A DNA stretch of 32,561 nucleotides from DATHTK01 sp035463295 (lineage in GTDB: Bacteria > Actinomycetota > Rubrobacteria > Rubrobacterales > Rubrobacteraceae): assembly GCA_035463295.1 (NCBI GenBank), contig DATHTK010000093.1, forward strand, positions 1 to 32,561, given 5' to 3'. This document shows, piece by piece, positions 14,918 through 21,562 of the stretch. Each line of letters opens with the position of its first letter. The stretch's first letter is position 1. The notes under the pieces were generated by a model. The model was given only the letters and a program-made list of their open reading frames with translations. It was not told the origin of the DNA and ran no database searches. Made by a program: the position numbers and the translations under genes.

Positions 14918-15736
14918 TCAGACCGCCCGGGTCAGCATCTCGAGGGCTTGGTCGTGCAGCAGGCCGTTGGTTGCCAAGAGCCCGTCTGAGCGGAGGCTCC
15001 ACGGCTCGCCGGAGAGGTCGGTGGCCCGGCCTCCAGCCTCCGAGACGAGAAGGACTGTAGGTGCGTAGTCCCAGGCTGTGTTGTGCGTTCCGACGGAGAC
15101 GTCGAGGTAGCCGGCGGCGATCCAGGCCCCCCGGATGCCGGCGCTCCCGAGGGCGCGGAGCTGCCAGGAATCGAAGAGTACCTCCCGCACGCCGGGGGGC
15201 TGCTGCTTGCCGCCGTAGAGCGAGAGGTCCGCGCCGACTACGGCGTAGCCGAGTTCGCCCGTGGCGCTGACGCGCAGGGCGGTGCGGCTCCCGCCGGAGT
15301 CCCGGAAGGCGCCACCTCCCAAAGAGGCGTGGTAGAGGTCACCCAGACGCGGTGCGGCCACGGCAGCGTGGGTGACGATGCCACCTTCGAGGACGGCGAC
15401 GCAGGAGCAGAACATGGGGTTAGCCTTCATGTAGTTCGCGGTGCCGTCGACCGGGTCGAGGAGCCAGGTGCGCCCCTCCTCGGAGACCTCGCCGCCGCGC
15501 TCCTCCGAGAGAACGGCGTCCTCGGGGTAGCGCTCGGCGATGGCGCTCACCATCAGCTCCTCGCAGAGCAGGTCCACCTCCGTTACGACGTCTTTTGGGG
15601 CCTTCTCGGTGATCTCCCCGACGTTCTCGTAGCGAGAGAGCTGCAGCTCGGCCGCGCTGCGCGCCACGTCGCAGACGAACGCGTGGAGCACTTCGGAGGA
15701 GTCCAAAGGCCTTCCGGTACTACCGGAGGTACTCAC
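14918..15736 (-). CDS. Inositol monophosphatase family phosphatase
   Basis: This Mg-dependent, Li-sensitive-type phosphatase acts on inositol-1-phosphate, histidinol phosphate or related sugar phosphates. The family's metal-binding motifs are present: VLSEERGGE (Glu ligand), WLLDPVDGTANYMK (DPxDGT, the signature block) and the C-terminal NTAWDYAPTVLLVSEAGGRATDL. Its length of about 270 residues is normal. In an actinobacterium it could make free inositol for phosphatidylinositol or inositol-based solutes, or serve as the monofunctional histidinol phosphatase HisN; nearby genes do not decide. The GTG at 15736 overlaps the end of the sigma-factor gene by 17 nt and has no good ribosome-binding site. 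A TTG at 15706, after GGAAGG, is an equally possible start. The gene is probably co-transcribed with the sigma factor. Confidence 0.87.
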   Translation of the reverse strand: MSTSGSTGRPLDSSEVLHAFVCDVARSAAELQLSRYENVGEITEKAPKDVVTEVDLLCEELMVSAIAERYPEDAVLSEERGGEVSEEGRTWLLDPVDGTANYMKANPMFCSCVAVLEGGIVTHAAVAAPRLGDLYHASLGGGAFRDSGGSRTALRVSATGELGYAVVGADLSLYGGKQQPPGVREVLFDSWQLRALGSAGIRGAWIAAGYLDVSVGTHNTAWDYAPTVLLVSEAGGRATDLSGEPWSLRSDGLLATNGLLHDQALEMLTRAV

Positions 15737-16820
15737 GGAGGTTCTGGGTGCGGCGCTGCTCGCGCAGGAGGTTCAGGGTCTTCATCTGGATCTGCCGGAC
15801 GCGCTCGCGCGTGATGTCGAACTCGCGCCCCACCTCCTCGAGGGTGCGCGGCCTGTCGTCCTTCATGCCAAACCTGAGCTCGATGATCTGGCGCTCCCTC
15901 TCTGGCAGCTCGTCAAGGGCCTCCCTGAGGTGCAGCTTCAGCAGCGACTCGGAGACCGCATCAGTCGGGGTCACGGAGGCGGCGTCCTCGAGGAAGTCCC
16001 CGAGCTCCGAGGAGTCGTCGTCGCCGACCGGCGTCTCGAGGCTGATGGACCGCTGGCTGATCTCCTGCAGGCGTACGATCTCCTCGACCGGCACGTCGAG
16101 CTCGCGCGCTATCTCGTCGTCCGAGGGCTCACGGCCCAGCGCCTGGATCATGCGCCGGTGGGTGCGGTGGAACTTGTTGACCTTCTCGACCATGTGAACC
16201 GGGATGCGGATGGTACGCCCCTTGTCCGCTATCGCACGGGTTATGGCCTGCCTTATCCACCACGTAGCATACGTCGAGAACTTGTAGCCCTTTGTGTGAT
16301 CGAACTTCTCAGCAGCCCGGATGAGGCCGAGGTTGCCCTCCTGGATGAGGTCGAGAAAGGAGACGCCGCGGTTGCGGTACTTCTTGGCGATGGAGACGAC
16401 GAGCCTCAGGTTCGCCTCGACGAGCCGGTCCTTGGACCTCTTGCAGCCCCGCGCTATCCCCTTGGCCAGCCGGATCTCGTCGGCGTGGGTGAGCAACGGC
16501 ACCCGCCCTATCTCGGCGAGGTACATCCTGATGGAGTCGCCCGTGGCGACCGCGTGGGCGATCTGGAACGTCGGCGCCTCGGCGACCGGGTGTACGACCG
16601 AGACGGGACCCTTGACCTCGCGGTCCTCCGACTCGCCCTCGACCACGCTTATCTCCTCTTCCTCGAGCGTGGCGTAGAACTCCTCGACCTCTGCAGCCGA
16701 GAGATCCCCCTCCTGTAGTAGATCAGCGACCTCCTCGGTACTGAGAAAACCCTGGCTTCGCCCCCGGTTTAGAAGCTCGTCCGTTCGCTCCGCCAACAGC
16801 ATCGGGTTCTCGGTCGCCAT
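15720..16820 (-). CDS. rpoD: RNA polymerase principal sigma factor (RpoD/SigA group 1)
   Basis: Sigma-70 directs RNA polymerase to housekeeping promoters. Region 1.2 is DSIRMYLAEIGRVPLLTHADE. Region 2 holds LVEANLRLVVSIAKKYRNRG, FLDLIQEGNLGLIRAAEKFDHTKGYKFSTYATWWIRQAITRAIAD, the near-invariant -10-recognition and melting block. Region 3 is TIRIPVHMVEKVNKF, and region 4.2, which reads the -35, is TLEEVGREFDITRERVRQIQMKT. With 366 residues the protein is short because the N-terminal region 1.1 and non-conserved insert are reduced to about 90 acidic residues. The C-terminus ends NLREYLR and lacks the LRHPSRS block of many RpoDs. ATG 16820 was chosen because GGAGAGGAG lies 4 nt upstream. Confidence 0.93.
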   Translation of the reverse strand: MATENPMLLAERTDELLNRGRSQGFLSTEEVADLLQEGDLSAAEVEEFYATLEEEEISVVEGESEDREVKGPVSVVHPVAEAPTFQIAHAVATGDSIRMYLAEIGRVPLLTHADEIRLAKGIARGCKRSKDRLVEANLRLVVSIAKKYRNRGVSFLDLIQEGNLGLIRAAEKFDHTKGYKFSTYATWWIRQAITRAIADKGRTIRIPVHMVEKVNKFHRTHRRMIQALGREPSDDEIARELDVPVEEIVRLQEISQRSISLETPVGDDDSSELGDFLEDAASVTPTDAVSESLLKLHLREALDELPERERQIIELRFGMKDDRPRTLEEVGREFDITRERVRQIQMKTLNLLREQRRTQNLREYLR

Positions 16821-17098
16821 CGATCTCCTCTCCTGAACGTGGCCGTAATCTCTCACCAACCGATCGCAAATGCGCACATATGTGAAAGGTGCGTTAAAAA
16901 TTAACCCGGGTAGGGTAGCACACCACATATAGTGCGTCACCGTGATTTCGACCTATTTTCTGTGTCTTGTTTTACCAATCTTTCGCTCAGAGAAAACCGA
17001 TGCGACGATATGTGCTGTTTCGAGTGGGTTTCGCGGATGTTTCGAAGACGTTTCGGGGTGGGGAGTGTCGAGCTGGTGTGCTTGCTAAACTACGCGGT
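16821..17098. other. Divergent regulatory region between sigma factor and murE
   Basis: No gene is seen here. It contains the 10-bp palindrome CACATATGTG (about 16874-16883), a GTTAA-TTT-TTAAC inverted repeat on the minus strand (about 16893-16905) and several A/T-rich patches that are likely promoter material for the sigma-factor gene, though I could not settle on one -35/-10 pair. TAAACT at 17086-17091 is a -10 candidate for murE, ending 7 nt before its GTG. Confidence 0.45.
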
Positions 17099-18580
17099 GT
17101 GAACGCTCTGGACCGGGTGCGGCTTGCTGGGGTTCTTGGCGTGCCGGTGCCGTCGGGGGTGGAGGGCGCGAGGGGCGTGGCCTACGACTCGCGCCGGGTA
17201 GAGCCTGGCTACGCCTTCGTCGCGGTGCCGGGGTTCAAGCGCGATGGGGTGGAGTTTGCCCCCGAGGCCGCGCGGCGCGGGGCCTCCCTCGTTGTGGCGG
17301 AGCGCGAGGTTGAGGGAATGCCCACCGCCGTCGTCCCGGACGCCCGCGCCGCTCTGGCCGCTCTTGCGTGCGCTATGTTCGGGGATCCCTCGCGGGATAT
17401 GGAGGTCTACGGCGTGACCGGCACCAACGGCAAGACCACCACCGCCTACGCGCTCTACTCCATCCTGGCTGGCGCGTACGGGCCGGCGGCGTGCGGCCTC
17501 ATGACGACCGTAGAGACGATCAGTGCCGGAGAGCGGCGACCGGCGGTCCGGACGACCCCAGAGGCCGTCGAGGTGCAGGGGTCGCTGGCCGGGATGCGCG
17601 ACGCGGGTGTCCGCAGGGTCGCCATGGAGGTCTCTTCGCACGGTATCGCGCTCCGGCGGGTAGCGGGAACAGAGTTCTCGGGGGCGCTCTTCACCAATTT
17701 GACCCGCGACCACCTCGATCTGCACGGCACGATGGAGGAGTACTATGCTACGAAGAGGGAGATCTTCCGCTGGGTCTCTCCGGAGAGGCCGAGGCTCGCC
17801 AACGCCGAGGACGCCTGGGGGAGGCGTCTCGCCGGGGAGGTCGCCGGTGTAAAGACCTTCGGCGGCACGAACGGTGCGGATTACCGGGTCAAGGAGGTCC
17901 GGCTGTCGGGACGGGGAACGGCTTTCTCTCTCGACGGGCCGGTCGGAGCGCTGGACCTCGAGACGCCGCTCCTCGGCCCCTACAACGTGCTGAACGTCGC
18001 TGGAGCCGCCTCTCTGGCGCTCGAGGCGGGCGTCGCGGGGGCGGCCGTAGAGGAAGCCGTGCGGGGGATGGAGCAGGTCCCGGGCCGCTTCGAGCGGGTC
18101 GCCGCGCGCGAGGAGCACGGGTTCGAGGTCATCGTGGACTACGCCCACACCGACGTCGGGCTGGAAGCCGTCCTCGGGGTGGCCCGTGGGGTGGCGGAGG
18201 CGAGGAACGGGGGGGAGGGGGGGCGTGTGATCTGCGTGTTCGGGGCGGCCGGGGAGAGAGACGGGGCCAAGCGCCCGAAGATGGGGCGGGTGGCGGCGCG
18301 GCTCGCCGACGCGAGCGTGATAACGACCGACGACGCGTACGCCGAGGACCCGGAGAAGATAGCCCGGGAGGTCGCCGCGGGCGTGAGGGAGGAGGATAGG
18401 GAGCCCGAGATCGTGCTCGACCGGAGGGAGGCCATCCGGCGCGCCCTCTCGGTGGCGCGGGCGGGTGACGTGGTGGTCGTGGCGGGGAAGGGACACGAGA
18501 GAGTCCAGCACCTGCCCGAGGGGGACGCACCATTTCACGACGCCACCGTCGTTCGAGAGCTGCTTCTGGAGTTCGAGTAG
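17099..18580 (+). CDS. murE: UDP-N-acetylmuramyl-tripeptide synthetase MurE, probable L-lysine-adding type
   Basis: MurE adds the third amino acid to UDP-MurNAc-L-Ala-D-Glu in peptidoglycan synthesis. The N-terminal Mur ligase domain has GVAYDSRRVEPGYAFVAVPGFKRDG, the central domain the ATP-binding GVTGTNGKTTTAY and MEVSSHGIALRRV (with FTNLTRDHLDLHGTMEEYYATK, including the carbamylated-Lys region), and the C-terminal domain VDYAHTDVGL and FGAAGERDGAKRP. Where meso-diaminopimelate enzymes have DNPR, this one reads TTDDAYAEDP, without the Arg, suggesting L-lysine or another diamino acid. The GTG at 17099 is the start that yields a family-like N-terminus at 493 residues. It has no ribosome-binding site but TAAACT 7 nt before it. 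It stands apart from other mur genes. Confidence 0.92.
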   Translation: MNALDRVRLAGVLGVPVPSGVEGARGVAYDSRRVEPGYAFVAVPGFKRDGVEFAPEAARRGASLVVAEREVEGMPTAVVPDARAALAALACAMFGDPSRDMEVYGVTGTNGKTTTAYALYSILAGAYGPAACGLMTTVETISAGERRPAVRTTPEAVEVQGSLAGMRDAGVRRVAMEVSSHGIALRRVAGTEFSGALFTNLTRDHLDLHGTMEEYYATKREIFRWVSPERPRLANAEDAWGRRLAGEVAGVKTFGGTNGADYRVKEVRLSGRGTAFSLDGPVGALDLETPLLGPYNVLNVAGAASLALEAGVAGAAVEEAVRGMEQVPGRFERVAAREEHGFEVIVDYAHTDVGLEAVLGVARGVAEARNGGEGGRVICVFGAAGERDGAKRPKMGRVAARLADASVITTDDAYAEDPEKIAREVAAGVREEDREPEIVLDRREAIRRALSVARAGDVVVVAGKGHERVQHLPEGDAPFHDATVVRELLLEFE

Positions 18581-18600
18581 AGAGAAAGGTAGCGCAACCT

Positions 18601-18861
18601 TTGCAGAAGGAGACCAGAGGCGAGGTGCTCCGGCGCCTCAAGAGCGTGGAGGGACACGTACGTGGGGTATCGAAGATGGTCGAGGAGGGGGACGTCACCT
18701 ACGCGGAGGTCGTCCAGCAGACCAACGCCATCTTCTCGGCCATAAAGCGGATCAACACGGTCTTGCTCAAGGACTTCGTCGAAGAACGCGCCGAGCAGGA
18801 CGGCGCTTCGGAGGAGATGATCAGAGACCTCATGAAGGCGATAGACCGGGTGTCGAAGTAA
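18601..18861 (+). CDS. CsoR/RcnR/FrmR-like regulator (DUF156) lacking cysteine ligands
   Basis: The 86-residue all-helical protein aligns with the CsoR/FrmR repressor family: EVLRRLKSVEGHVRGVSKMVEEGD in the first helix, VVQQTNAIFSAIKRINTVLLKDFVEE in the second. Copper-sensing members coordinate Cu(I) with a Cys-His-Cys set, in RYCxDVL and LLxxHLxxC. Here the corresponding segments read VTYAEVV and LLKDFVEERA, so all three ligands are gone, and there is no Cys in the whole protein. It may bind DNA without metal sensing, or sense something else. The start is TTG 18601, 20 nt after the murE stop; a GTG at 18622 is possible but would cut off part of helix 1. It is probably in the murE transcript. 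Confidence 0.75.
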   Translation: MQKETRGEVLRRLKSVEGHVRGVSKMVEEGDVTYAEVVQQTNAIFSAIKRINTVLLKDFVEERAEQDGASEEMIRDLMKAIDRVSK

Positions 18862-18906
18862 TGGTCGCAGATGCATATGTAGGCATACCCGACCAGTATT
18901 TCGTAT

Positions 18907-18951
18907 GGGGGTCTTGTATCAGGACCGTTCGGAATCACATACGACACCCCC
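18907..18951 (+). other. Imperfect inverted repeat between CsoR-like and small membrane protein genes
   Basis: GGGGGTCTTGTAT (18907-18919) pairs with ATACGACACCCCC (18939-18951) with two mismatches in 13, enclosing a 19-nt loop that itself contains CCG-TT-CGG. It ends just before the GGAGG ribosome-binding site of the next gene. It may be a terminator, attenuator or operator; nothing decides which. Confidence 0.4.
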
Positions 18952-18964
18952 GCCGGAGGTCGGC

Positions 18965-19216
18965 GTGAGGCGCGCGGGCCCGCAGACGCTCCTGCTGGTG
19001 CTGGTCCTCGTCATCCCGCTAGTCGTGGCCGGGGCGACCGGGGTGGCGTTCTTGCTGCTGCGGGCGGGGTACGGCCTTCTCTTCGGTGTGCTGCTGCCCT
19101 ACGGGGTCTCGCTGCTCCTTATAGTGGCGATGGCCATCGTCCTCGGGCGGGCCGCGAGCGGGCGGAGCGGGGGGGGGCGGGACGGTACCCGACCGCGGGG
19201 GTCGGATGGTGTATAG
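18965..19216 (+). CDS. Small two-helix membrane protein, unknown function
   Basis: The 83-residue product has two membrane segments, about residues 8-31 (LLLVLVLVIPLVVAGATGVAF) and 34-60 (GYGLLFGVLLPYGVSLLLIVAMAIVL), joined by a short LLLRAG turn, and a basic Gly/Arg/Ser tail. I do not recognise a family. The GTG at 18965 was chosen because GGAGG lies 5-6 nt upstream. An ATG at 18905 in the same frame would start within the upstream inverted repeat. Its stop codon (19214-19216) lies inside the -10-like TATAGT of the following gene. Confidence 0.6.
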   Translation: MRRAGPQTLLLVLVLVIPLVVAGATGVAFLLLRAGYGLLFGVLLPYGVSLLLIVAMAIVLGRAASGRSGGGRDGTRPRGSDGV

Positions 19217-19217
19217 T
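19212..19217 (+). promoter_or_regulatory. Candidate -10 element before the coiled-coil gene and pyrE
   Basis: TATAGT ends 9 nt before the ATG at 19227, the same spacing as at the penicillin-binding protein gene. There is no Shine-Dalgarno sequence, so a leaderless start for the pyrE transcript is possible. No -35 match is evident in the G-rich sequence before it. Confidence 0.4.
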
Positions 19218-19226
19218 CCGGGACCA

Positions 19227-19523
19227 ATGGAAGATCGCAGGCAGACGCCGGACCTCGCGTTACTCGAGGAGAAGGTCGGGGAGCTGGAGCGGCTCGCCGA
19301 CACTCTAGGCGACGTTCCCGACGAGAAACTCTCCGGGGTACTCGACGAAGCCGTGAGGCTCCTCGGAGAGATCAACGCTCGTCTGGAGGCCGGCATCGGG
19401 GCCGCTGAGGATGGCTCTCGCGAGGTGGGCGCGTTGCTCGAGGGGATGGATTTCGGGCTCTTCGACGAGGCGCTGGAGAGCCTGGAGCGGCAGGAGCGGG
19501 CCGACGATCCCGATGCTACCTGA
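19227..19523 (+). CDS. Small acidic helical protein upstream of pyrE, faintly XseB-like
   Basis: The 98-residue protein is nearly all helix, with heptad-like LLEEKVGELERLADTLG and DEAVRLLGEINARLEAG, and a C-terminal LFDEALESLERQERAD. Its size and charge pattern recall the small subunit of exonuclease VII, but the match is weak and no xseA is nearby, so I leave it as hypothetical. ATG 19227 was preferred over 19206 because the latter lies upstream of the TATAGT element. It overlaps pyrE by 11 nt, so the two are co-expressed. Confidence 0.6.
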   Translation: MEDRRQTPDLALLEEKVGELERLADTLGDVPDEKLSGVLDEAVRLLGEINARLEAGIGAAEDGSREVGALLEGMDFGLFDEALESLERQERADDPDAT

Positions 19524-20046
19524 GATGGATCTTGCCTCGCGGGTGCGCCGCGCGGCGCTGCTCGAAGGGGAATTCGTTCTCTCCAGTGGGAAACGCAGCA
19601 ACTTCTATGTGGACAAGTACCTCTTCTGCACCGATCCCGCCCTCCTGCGCGATCTGGCCGCCGCCCTCGCGGAGAGGATTCCGGAGAGCGTGACGCGTCT
19701 CGCCGGCGTCGAGCTCGGGGCTGTACCGCTCGTGGTGGCGGCGTCGCTGCGCACGGGGCTGCCGTACGTCATCGTTCGGAAGGCGGCCAAGGGGCACGGC
19801 GCCTCCGCTGGACGGAGTATCGAAGGAAAGCTCGAGCGCGGCGAGAGGGTGGCCCTGCTCGAGGACGTCGTCACCACGGGGACGCAGGCGGTCGAGGCCG
19901 CCGGGAGGCTCGCAGCGGCCGGCGCGGAGGTGGCGATGATCCTGGCGGTCCTGGATCGCCGGGAGACGCAGGAGCAAGGCTTGGGTGGACTCCCCTTTGC
20001 GGCCCTGCTTAGGATGGAGGAATTACGGGTAGCAAAAGGGGATTGA
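19513..20046 (+). CDS. pyrE: Orotate phosphoribosyltransferase
   Basis: PyrE joins orotate to PRPP giving orotidine 5'-monophosphate, the fifth step of pyrimidine synthesis. Family features are SGKRSNFYVDKYLF near residue 24, the LAGVELGAVPLVVAASLRTGLPYVIVRKAAKGHG block containing the orotate/PRPP-binding lysines, and the PRPP signature VALLEDVVTTGTQAVEAA at about 115. At 177 residues it is slightly shorter than many PyrE proteins. ATG 19513 overlaps the upstream gene; ATG 19525 is an alternative start four codons in. The product's next enzyme, PyrF, is encoded 430 nt downstream beyond hup. Confidence 0.92.
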   Translation: MLPEMDLASRVRRAALLEGEFVLSSGKRSNFYVDKYLFCTDPALLRDLAAALAERIPESVTRLAGVELGAVPLVVAASLRTGLPYVIVRKAAKGHGASAGRSIEGKLERGERVALLEDVVTTGTQAVEAAGRLAAAGAEVAMILAVLDRRETQEQGLGGLPFAALLRMEELRVAKGD

Positions 20047-20071
20047 GGCGTCAAGACGTCTCTGTTATAGT
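20043..20071 (+). promoter_or_regulatory. Promoter of hup
   Basis: TTGAGG (20043-20048) and TATAGT (20066-20071) are 17 bp apart. The -35 hexamer overlaps the pyrE stop codon, so HU has its own promoter. The predicted leader, from about 20078, is near 50 nt. Confidence 0.65.
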
Positions 20072-20126
20072 CCCCCGAACGTACCGGGGGGTGGGAGTGT
20101 AAGCGACGAAGGGAGGCAGGCAGGCG

Positions 20127-20399
20127 ATGAACAAGACGGAGCTTATCGAGAAGATAGCCGACGAGACGAACGCCTCGAAGAACGACGCGCAGAAGTTCTT
20201 CGAAGCGTTCACCACCGTGGTCGAGTCGGAGCTCAAGAGGGGCAACCAGGTCCAGATCACCGGCTTTGGCAAGTTCTACGTGCAGCAGCGCGACGCCCGG
20301 CAGGGGATCAACCCGCAGACGAAGCAGAGGATCAACATCCCCGCTTCGAAGGTGCCCAAGTTCACCGCCGGTAACGCGCTGAAGGACTCCATAAAGTAA
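20127..20399 (+). CDS. hup: DNA-binding protein HU
   Basis: HU is a small dimeric histone-like protein that bends and compacts DNA. The 90-residue sequence begins MNKTELIEKIADETNASKNDA and has the family's core GNQVQITGFGKFYVQQRDARQGINPQTKQRINIPASKVPKFTAG. This includes the intercalating Pro of the DNA-clamping arm (GINPQT) and the classic F.AG near the C-terminus. It has no Lys/Ala-rich tail of the kind found in mycobacterial and streptomycete HupS/HupB. GGGAGG precedes the ATG. A dedicated promoter lies upstream and a hairpin just downstream, so it is expressed independently of the two pyrimidine genes that flank it. Confidence 0.95.
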   Translation: MNKTELIEKIADETNASKNDAQKFFEAFTTVVESELKRGNQVQITGFGKFYVQQRDARQGINPQTKQRINIPASKVPKFTAGNALKDSIK

Positions 20400-20416
20400 G
20401 CATAGAGAAGCATGCT

Positions 20417-20453
20417 GGTGCCGCGAGGGTCCGCTCCCCGCGGCGCCTCTTTC
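20417..20453 (+). terminator. Hairpin terminator after hup, immediately before pyrF
   Basis: GGTGCCGCG-A-GGG pairs with CCCCGCGGCGCC across a 6-nt loop, with one bulged A, followed by TCTTTC. It ends about 20 nt before the pyrF start, leaving no room for a separate pyrF promoter. Confidence 0.7.
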
Positions 20454-20472
20454 GTCTGACGCCGCAGGCACC

Positions 20473-21318
20473 ATGCAAGCGCTGGTAGAGGCCGCCCGCT
20501 GCAGGGAGAGCGTGCTGGTCGCGGGCCTCGACCCGGTGCCCTCTCGGCTGCCCGCCGGGCTCGAAGAGCTCCCCGAGGCCCGCGCCGTCCACGAGTTCTG
20601 CCGCGGTATCCTGGAGGCCGTCGAGCCCTACGTCGCGGCCGTCAAGCTGCAGGCGGCGTACTTCGAGCGTCTGGGGCCGGCCGGCATGGAGGTCTACGCG
20701 GATCTCATCGAGGAGGCGGCCGCTCTGAGCCTCCCGGTCATAGCGGACGTGAAACGCGGGGACATAGGGCCCGTCGCCGCCGCCTACGCCGAGGCGCACC
20801 TCCGCATCTACGGCGCCGACTGCGTCACGGTCAACCCGTACATGGGGGCTGAGGCCGTGAGCCCCTTTCTGGAAGAGACGCGCAGCCTGGACGGGGGTGG
20901 AGGTGTCTTCACCCTCGTCGCGACGTCCAACCCCTCCGCCGCCTCTCTCCAGGCCGCTACCGAGCCGCCGCTCTTCGAGGTCGCCGCCCGGCTCGTGGCG
21001 GAGCTCGGCATCGGGGCCGCTGGCGGAGGGTACCCGGATGCCGGAGCGGTCGTGGGCGTCACCCGCCCGGAGGTCGGACGGAGGGTGAGGGAGCTCTTGC
21101 CGGAGGCCCTGTTTCTCGCGCCCGGTTACGGCGCCCAGGGGGGGGGCGCCCACGACGTGCGCCCGCTGCTCGACCAGAACGGGGGCGGGGTCCTCGTCAA
21201 CAGCAGCCGGGGCATACTTTATGCCCATGAGAGATCACCGGTCGGCTACCGGGAGGCCGCCCGCAATGCGGCCCGCGATGCGCGGGATGATCTGCGCCGC
21301 ATCGGCGCTCTGTTGTAG
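20473..21318 (+). CDS. pyrF: Orotidine 5'-phosphate decarboxylase, subfamily 2
   Basis: PyrF decarboxylates OMP to UMP, the last step of de novo pyrimidine synthesis. The sequence matches the longer subfamily-2 (actinobacterial) type: LVAGLDPVPSRLP at the start with the substrate-binding Asp, VAAVKLQAAYFERLG with its Lys, the catalytic VIADVKRGDIG (Asp-Lys-x-x-Asp), VNPYMGAEAV, TLVATSNPSA, and a C-terminal FLAPGYGAQGG phosphate-binding loop and SSRGILYA. Its length is 281 residues. The usual DAKRGDI is DVKRGDI here, a change seen within this subfamily. No strong ribosome-binding site precedes ATG 20473, and a hairpin lies just upstream, hinting at read-through control. Confidence 0.93.
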   Translation: MQALVEAARCRESVLVAGLDPVPSRLPAGLEELPEARAVHEFCRGILEAVEPYVAAVKLQAAYFERLGPAGMEVYADLIEEAAALSLPVIADVKRGDIGPVAAAYAEAHLRIYGADCVTVNPYMGAEAVSPFLEETRSLDGGGGVFTLVATSNPSAASLQAATEPPLFEVAARLVAELGIGAAGGGYPDAGAVVGVTRPEVGRRVRELLPEALFLAPGYGAQGGGAHDVRPLLDQNGGGVLVNSSRGILYAHERSPVGYREAARNAARDARDDLRRIGALL

Positions 21319-21390
21319 CCTGCAACTGCTCCGGGCGTCGTCCTAACCGCCCGCTGCGACCGCCTCTACCGGGTAGCGAAAGCTGAAACG

Positions 21391-21483
21391 CTAGAAAAGG
21401 TGCGCAATGGAGGCGATCGTCACCACCACCGTCGCCACGAAGATGACCACGCCTAGCAGCTGTACCATGACCTCTCGGCTCAT
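21391..21483 (-). CDS. 30-residue single-span membrane peptide
   Basis: A short frame on the minus strand starts with ATG at 21483, immediately after a strong ribosome-binding site (AAGGGGGAG, 1-2 nt from the ATG), and encodes MSREVMVQLLGVVIFVATVV followed by VTIASIAHLF. It is one hydrophobic helix with a charged N-terminus. It begins 80 nt after the stop of the thioredoxin-fold gene on the same strand, so the two are likely co-transcribed. I do not recognise it; tiny single-span proteins often attach to larger membrane complexes. The coding case rests on the ribosome-binding site and the membrane-like composition. Confidence 0.55.
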   Translation of the reverse strand: MSREVMVQLLGVVIFVATVVVTIASIAHLF

Positions 21484-21562
21484 GCTCCCCCTTTGTGGTT
21501 GGGACGGGCTCCCTGGTGCACCTCAGTCTATTCCCTTGCGGGACGGCTTTGAACCGACCGCG

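Noticed and set aside
19227..19523. Firm assignment as exonuclease VII small subunit
   Set aside because: Similarity is limited to helical, acidic character, and no xseA lies nearby, so I kept it as hypothetical.
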